Source: Hominenteromicrobium sp964531265 (lineage in GTDB: Bacteria; Bacillota; Clostridia; Oscillospirales; Acutalibacteraceae). Taken from it: a DNA stretch of 9,496 bases. The first letter of the stretch is position 1, and each line of letters opens with the position of its first letter. The DNA lies in assembly GCA_964531265.1 (NCBI GenBank), contig CAZHDW010000033.1, positions 1 through 9,496 on the forward strand, read 5' to 3'. Below, one piece after another: positions 6,000 through 9,496 of the stretch. Under the pieces are notes generated by a model. The model made no database searches and had not been told where the DNA came from. It saw nothing but the letters and a program-made list of their open reading frames with translations. The translations under genes were made by a program, and so were the position numbers.

Positions 6000-6250
6000 G
6001 TTGAAAATGGCGTTGAAGAGGAATTCCGCTGCGTACTTCATTCTGTCAGAGAGCAGTTGCCGTAGGCTGTGAGCACTGTGTATGAAAGCATCGGAGACCG
6101 CCTTGGAGCTGCCGCTGAACCGGTTTTACCGTTAAGGCGGACGTTTTGCCGCGTTAAGGCTGCGAATGAGCCGGACAGTTTGTCCGGGAATTCGGGTGGA
6201 ATCGCGCATTGTCGCCCCGAGATCTCGTTATGGGATCCCGGGGTCTTTTT
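6000..6250 (+). promoter_or_regulatory. T-box riboswitch sensing tRNA-Thr
   Basis: Stem I features are visible: GAAGAGG near the base, the CAGAGAGC bulge region (about 6047-6054) and GGCTGTGAGC (about 6065-6074). The candidate specifier is ACC (6097-6099), followed by purine G, the four-base strand CCTT and then GGAGC. CCTT can pair with GAGG on the 5' side, matching the layout of known leaders. Stem III is CCGGAC/GTCCGG. The T-box (CGGGTGGAATCGCG, 6193-6206) departs from the canonical TGGNACC by one base (TGGAATC). TGGA implies a tRNA with discriminator U. Uncharged tRNA-Thr should raise thrS read-through. Confidence 0.88.
6215..6250 (+). terminator. Regulated terminator of the thrS T-box
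   Basis: CCCCGAGATC (6215-6224) pairs with GATCCCGGGG (6234-6243) with one A-C mismatch, followed by TCTTTTT (to 6250). It directly follows the T-box sequence. Confidence 0.88.
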
Positions 6251-6272
6251 ATTTAAGAAAGGAAGCGAAAGA

Positions 6273-8174
6273 ATGATTAAGGTCAATCTTAAGGGCACCG
6301 AAAAGGAATTTGAAGCGGGTATTTCGGTAGCTGAAATTGCAAAGAGCATCGGCATGGGACTTTACAAGTCCGCATGTGCCGCAAAGGTCAACGGAGATGT
6401 ATGCGATCTGCGCACACAGCTCACAGAGGACTGCGATGTGGAGATACTGACATTTGATGATAAGGACGGCAAGCGTGCATACTGGCACACAGCCTCCCAC
6501 ATCATGGCTCAGGCAGTATGCCGTCTGTTCCCGGGCACCAAGTTTGCCATCGGCCCGGCAGTCGATAACGGCTTCTATTATGATTTTGATTTTGAAGCAC
6601 CTATCTCTGCTGACGATCTCGAGAAGATCGAGGCTGAGATCAAGAAGATAATCAAAGAGGATATCGAGCTTGAGCGCTTTGAGCTTCCCGCTGATGAGGC
6701 TATGAAGCTTATGGAGGGTCAGCCGTACAAGCAGGAGCTCGTTCAGGAGCATGCCGGCGAGGGCGAAAAGATATCCTTCTATAAGCAGGGTGATTTCACA
6801 GACCTCTGCGCAGGCCCGCATCTGATGCGTACCGGCTTTGTTAAGGCTGTAAAGCTGACAGCTATTACCGGTGCTTACTGGCGCGGAGATGCAAACAACA
6901 AGATGCTTCAGCGTGTCTACGGCATTGCTTTCCCGAAGCAGGCTGCACTCGATGAGCACCTCACCATGCTTGAGGAGGCTAAGAAGCGTGACCACCGCAA
7001 GCTCGGCCGTGATCTCGGTCTGTTCATGCTGCGTGATGAGGCTCCCGGCTTCCCGTTCTTCCTGCCGAAGGGTATGGTTCTGCGTAATACTCTTATAGAT
7101 TACTGGCGTGAGATACACAAGCGCTACGGCTACGTGGAGATTTCCACTCCGATGATGATGAACCGTGCTCTCTGGGAGCGCTCCGGTCATTGGGGACACT
7201 ATAAGAATAATATGTATACAACTGTAATCGATGATACCGATTTCGCTATCAAGCCGATGAACTGCCCGGGCGGAATGCTTGTATATGCATCTGAGCCGCA
7301 TTCCTACCGCGATCTTCCGTTGCGTGTGGGTGAGCTGGGACTGGTACATCGTCATGAGCTTTCCGGCACATTGCACGGCCTGTTCCGCGTACGCTGCTTC
7401 ACTCAGGACGATGCCCATATCTTCATGACATGGGATCAGATGAAGGATGAGATAAAGAATGTAGTTCGTCTGTTTGATGAGGTCTACTCTGTATTCGGCC
7501 TTTCCTATCAGATAGAGGTTTCCACAATGCCCGAGGATCACATGGGCGACGAGAAGGATTGGGACTTCGCTACAGAGACGCTTAAGCAGGCAGTTGAGGA
7601 AATGGGCAAGGATTATGTCATCAATGAGGGTGACGGCGCATTTTACGGCCCGAAGCTCGACTTCCACCTTGCAGACTCTCTCGGAAGAACATGGCAGTGC
7701 GGCACAATACAGCTCGATATGCAGCTTCCTGAGCGCTTTGAGCTTGAATACACCGGTGAGGACGGCCAGAAGCACCGCCCGGTAATGATCCACCGCGTTG
7801 TTCTCGGCTCCATTGAGCGCTTCATCGGCGTTATCACAGAGCATTTCGCAGGTGCATTCCCGCTGTGGCTCGCTCCCGTGCAGATAAAGCTCCTGCCCAT
7901 TGCAGACCGCCACATTCCGTATCTTGAAGAGATTCAGAAGAAGCTTGAGGCTAAAGGGTTCCGTTGCGAGATAGATCGCCGCAGCGAGAAGATCGGCTAT
8001 AAGATTCGTGAAGCTCAGATGCAGAAGACTCCGTACATGCTCGTATGCGGCGACAGAGATGTAGAGAACAACACTGTTGCTGTGCGTAAGTTCAAGGGCG
8101 GAGATATGGGCGCTATGACGCTTGATAACTTCCTTGAGATGATAGTTCCAGAACGCGACAATAAGACGATCTGA
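6273..8174 (+). CDS. thrS: Threonyl-tRNA synthetase
   Basis: 633 residues, the normal bacterial length, charging tRNA-Thr with threonine in the cytoplasm. Domains in order: TGS (about 1-62), the editing domain with the zinc-like set His72, His76 (HTASH), Cys179 and His183 (TDLCAGPH), the class II catalytic core (about 240-530), and the C-terminal anticodon-binding domain (about 535-630). The catalytic zinc ligands are Cys331 (MNCPGG), His382 (QDDAHIF) and His507 (MIHRVVLGS). Motif 2 is visible as HRHELSGTLHGLFRVR, and motif 3 ends in GSIERF. All key residues are present, so both synthesis and Ser-tRNA-Thr editing should work. The start ATG (6273) follows AAAGGAAG by about seven bases; an in-frame extension back to 6069 crosses the T-box and is false. 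Single-gene unit with its own promoter, T-box control and a hairpin 10 bases downstream. Confidence 0.98.
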   Translation: MIKVNLKGTEKEFEAGISVAEIAKSIGMGLYKSACAAKVNGDVCDLRTQLTEDCDVEILTFDDKDGKRAYWHTASHIMAQAVCRLFPGTKFAIGPAVDNGFYYDFDFEAPISADDLEKIEAEIKKIIKEDIELERFELPADEAMKLMEGQPYKQELVQEHAGEGEKISFYKQGDFTDLCAGPHLMRTGFVKAVKLTAITGAYWRGDANNKMLQRVYGIAFPKQAALDEHLTMLEEAKKRDHRKLGRDLGLFMLRDEAPGFPFFLPKGMVLRNTLIDYWREIHKRYGYVEISTPMMMNRALWERSGHWGHYKNNMYTTVIDDTDFAIKPMNCPGGMLVYASEPHSYRDLPLRVGELGLVHRHELSGTLHGLFRVRCFTQDDAHIFMTWDQMKDEIKNVVRLFDEVYSVFGLSYQIEVSTMPEDHMGDEKDWDFATETLKQAVEEMGKDYVINEGDGAFYGPKLDFHLADSLGRTWQCGTIQLDMQLPERFELEYTGEDGQKHRPVMIHRVVLGSIERFIGVITEHFAGAFPLWLAPVQIKLLPIADRHIPYLEEIQKKLEAKGFRCEIDRRSEKIGYKIREAQMQKTPYMLVCGDRDVENNTVAVRKFKGGDMGAMTLDNFLEMIVPERDNKTI

Positions 8175-8184
8175 TTCGACAATA

Positions 8185-8227
8185 AGTAAACACGGCTCCC
8201 GGTATTCAGCCGGGAGCCGTGTTTACT
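8185..8227. terminator. 18-bp perfect hairpin between convergent thrS and araC-type gene
   Basis: The arms 8185-8202 and 8210-8227 are perfectly complementary over 18 bp (core ACACGGCTCCCGG), with a seven-base loop. It lies 10 bases past the thrS stop and contains the stop codon of the convergent regulator (8223-8225). There is no clean T run on either strand, only TGTTTACT on the plus side, so it is an atypical terminator that may also protect 3' ends. Confidence 0.7.
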
Positions 8228-9149
8228 GCTTATCTTCGGTTTTGTTTTGCGTAAGAACCGATTTTCTGTATTCAGTCGGAGTTACACCGTGGTATTTCTT
8301 GAACATGCGGCAGAAGGATGTGCTTTCCGAGAACTTGAAAAGCTCACTTACCTCACGCACGGTGAGTCCCTTTGCAAGATACTCGGCGGCAGTTTCCATT
8401 TTCAGCCTGTTTATGTAATCGTTTGGTGTGGAATTGAAATTCTTTGTAAATATATAGAAAAGGGAGCGCTCGGAAACCGAGAGCAGCCTTGCGAGGTCGC
8501 CTACGCTTATCTTCTGAAAGATGTTTGCCTTTACATGCGAGACGATAAACTGTGCATCCGTCACAGGTCTGCTTGTACTTTTAAGTGCCTGAAGGCTGTC
8601 CATAAGCAGGGACAGCAGCAGGCTGTTAAAGCCGTATCGGCTGGTAACGGTTATGCGGCGCTTCAAGAAATCGCTGTATTCGCAAAGTGTCTGGTCATAG
8701 CCGGTCAAAGCGGTTGAGTCCGTGCTTTCGGCTATTCTCTGCAAAAAATCGATGAACAGAGCGTCCTGCTGTATTACATTGGAAGAGCGGCGCGTTCTCA
8801 ATAATGTAAAGGGGACACGCAGTATCATCGTTTCATGCTTGTTATATTCGTGCCAGAACATCTGTGAAGTCGGCGTAGTGAACCACACAGAGCCGCGCTC
8901 TATGGCGTGAATCGTGCCGTCCAGCTCCAGTCTGCCACGTCCGCGAAGGCATAAAAACAGGTCGTGACGTATATCATTATTCTTTTTGGTGCGCATTGAG
9001 GGCAGGTCATTGTAGCTCTGGAATCTTCCGACGGCTTCCTCATCGGGGCTTTCCCAAACAGGCTCAAGGAAGAATATGTCAAAATTACCAAACGGCAGCG
9101 GAAGCTCGGAATGACTCTCGGAAGAGCCGTATTGGTCACTTTTTATCAT
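8223..9149 (-). CDS. AraC-family transcriptional regulator
   Basis: 308 residues. The N-terminal half looks like a cupin-type ligand-sensing domain: RHDLFLCLRGRGRLELDG (residues 61-78), then GSVWFTTPTSQMFWHEY (86-102). The C-terminal part (about 200-300) holds the two helix-turn-helix motifs of the AraC/XylS family: KISVGDLARLLSVSERSL (213-230) and LTVREVSELFKFSESTSF (262-279), ending in the family signature FKKYHGVTPTEYRK. The ligand is unknown; this architecture is often used for sugar or glycan responses. The start ATG follows AGAGGTGG by about four bases. The divergent promoter region (9193-9269) has paired repeats that could be its own binding sites, so autoregulation and control of the forward unit are likely. 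It converges on thrS with the hairpin between them. Confidence 0.92.
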   Translation of the reverse strand: MIKSDQYGSSESHSELPLPFGNFDIFFLEPVWESPDEEAVGRFQSYNDLPSMRTKKNNDIRHDLFLCLRGRGRLELDGTIHAIERGSVWFTTPTSQMFWHEYNKHETMILRVPFTLLRTRRSSNVIQQDALFIDFLQRIAESTDSTALTGYDQTLCEYSDFLKRRITVTSRYGFNSLLLSLLMDSLQALKSTSRPVTDAQFIVSHVKANIFQKISVGDLARLLSVSERSLFYIFTKNFNSTPNDYINRLKMETAAEYLAKGLTVREVSELFKFSESTSFCRMFKKYHGVTPTEYRKSVLTQNKTEDKQ

Positions 9150-9192
9150 TTTGCCACCTCTTTTTAGTTGTTTATTTGCATCTTTTAAGTAT

Positions 9193-9220
9193 ATTGTACA
9201 CGCTTTGCACGATTTGTCAA
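9193..9220 (-). promoter_or_regulatory. Promoter of the AraC-family gene
   Basis: On the minus strand, a perfect -35 TTGACA (9215-9220), a 16-base spacer and -10 TACAAT (9193-9198). The leader is about 35-40 bases. Confidence 0.8.
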
Positions 9221-9240
9221 TGGATTACGCGTGATTTGTT
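9207..9240. repeat. Two direct repeats 22 bp apart between divergent promoters (candidate AraC sites)
   Basis: GCACGATTTGTC (9207-9218) and GCGTGATTTGTT (9229-9240) match at nine of twelve positions, the three differences being transitions. They are 22 bp apart, about two helical turns. One overlaps the araC-type -35; the other ends just before the forward -35 (9242). Paired direct half-sites at about this spacing are typical of AraC-family operators. Confidence 0.5.
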
Positions 9241-9241
9241 C

Positions 9242-9269
9242 TTGAAATAAATTTAACGATGTGTATAAT
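9242..9269 (+). promoter_or_regulatory. Forward promoter divergent from the AraC-family gene
   Basis: TTGAAA (9242-9247), a 16-base spacer and a perfect TATAAT (9264-9269). Transcription would start near 9276. Confidence 0.75.
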
Positions 9270-9291
9270 TAACAAATTGTAAAGAAGCTTT

Positions 9292-9384
9292 ATGGAATAT
9301 GTTACAACGCAAATGGCGATGTTGCTGAAATTCAGGCAATTTTTTGTTGGTTTAGTCCCTTTTTTGTCGTGCGGGACTTTTTGA
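9292..9384 (+). CDS. Candidate 30-residue small ORF in a short transcript
   Basis: ATG at 9292-9294 and TGA at 9382-9384. The peptide begins MEYVTTQMAMLLKFRQ and ends FLSCGTF, and its second half is hydrophobic. The ribosome site is weak (AAGAAG, about 9282-9287). Its last codons form the terminator hairpin (9354-9378), so the transcript would end at about the stop codon. This is odd for a translated gene and leaves open that the RNA is a non-coding small RNA of about 105 bases. It starts about 16 bases after the predicted transcript start. I do not recognise the peptide. Confidence 0.3.
   Translation: MEYVTTQMAMLLKFRQFFVGLVPFLSCGTF
9354..9382 (+). terminator. Terminator of the short forward transcript
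   Basis: AGTCCC (9354-9359) pairs with GGGACT (9373-9378) around a 13-base loop, followed by a run of five T (9378-9382). The stem is short but GC-rich at its closing end. Confidence 0.6.
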
Positions 9385-9475
9385 TTTTCTTTCATAATTT
9401 GGTTGCATAAATCTGTGTTTAGGACAGGTTTGATGTGATAGATTAATCCAATAGAAACGTTGGAGATGGAGCGTG

Positions 9476-9496
9476 ATGAGATTGAAAACGACGCAG
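9476..9496 (+). CDS. Possible 5' end of a gene cut by the window edge
   Basis: ATG at 9476 opens a frame (MRLKTTQ) that runs to the edge. GGAG at 9462-9465 or 9468-9471 could serve as the ribosome site. An alternative ATG at 9466 in another frame has GGAG immediately adjacent, which is too close. I see no convincing promoter between the terminator at 9382 and this start. Too short to assign a function. Confidence 0.3.

Noticed and set aside
6069..6272. In-frame N-terminal extension of thrS
   Set aside because: It would translate the T-box leader. The TGS domain begins at the ATG at 6273.
6249..7913. 554-residue open frame antisense to thrS
   Set aside because: It lies wholly opposite a clear, complete thrS and its T-box. 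It has no ribosome site or recognisable domain, and is rich in Leu/Cys/His as expected from the reverse complement of biased codons.
9430..9457. Promoter-like TTGATG, 16 bases, TAGAAA before the last ATG
   Set aside because: Both boxes are poor, and the resulting transcript start would fall on the ribosome site of the gene at 9476.
1..9496. CRISPR arrays, insertion sequences, tRNA or rRNA genes
   Set aside because: No repeated spacer pattern, transposase-like protein, terminal repeats or cloverleaf-type sequence was noticed on reading both strands.

Overview
The window looks like chromosomal DNA of a spore-forming, moderate-GC Firmicute, probably a clostridium of the Oscillospiraceae/Ruminococcus type. 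The lineage is inferred from a SpoIVB sporulation protease, an RNase Y, two tRNA-sensing T-box leaders, AGGAGG-type ribosome sites and sigma-A-like promoters. No mobile element, CRISPR array, rRNA or tRNA was seen. Most of the window is housekeeping, and the interest lies mainly between the genes.

Layout. 5-1102 (-) encodes the forespore signalling protease SpoIVB. 1103-1616 has no conventional gene. It holds an apparently orphan minus-strand unit (a 22-codon ORF with hairpins and a terminator) and the promoter and leader of a plus-strand cold-shock gene at 1617-1823. A 12-bp perfect inverted repeat brackets that promoter's -35, and the leader carries a terminator-like hairpin. 1955-2203 (+) is a small hydrophilic protein of unknown function. 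2240-2542 is a promoter plus tryptophan T-box (specifier UGG) in front of a stand-alone TrpB2-type tryptophan synthase beta chain (2602-3972). Two back-to-back terminators separate this from rny (RNase Y, 4136-5698, -). rny and thrS are divergent, each with its own promoter. thrS (6273-8174, +) follows a threonine T-box with candidate specifier ACC. An 18-bp perfect hairpin separates thrS from a convergent AraC-family regulator (8223-9149, -). Beyond the araC start, divergent promoters share a region with two similar direct repeats 22 bp apart. The forward promoter drives a short transcript with a 30-codon ORF and a terminator, and a further gene may begin at 9476.

How the genes relate. trpB2 and thrS are independently controlled by charging of their cognate tRNAs: uncharged tRNA-Trp should raise indole-to-tryptophan capacity, and uncharged tRNA-Thr should raise threonyl-tRNA synthetase. 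SpoIVB, the cold-shock protein and RNase Y are separate single-gene units concerned with sporulation, RNA chaperoning and mRNA turnover. Nothing here is clearly a new multi-gene system. The best candidates for undescribed biology are the minus-strand unit at 1187-1369, the csp operator and leader, and the divergent araC control region with its short transcript.
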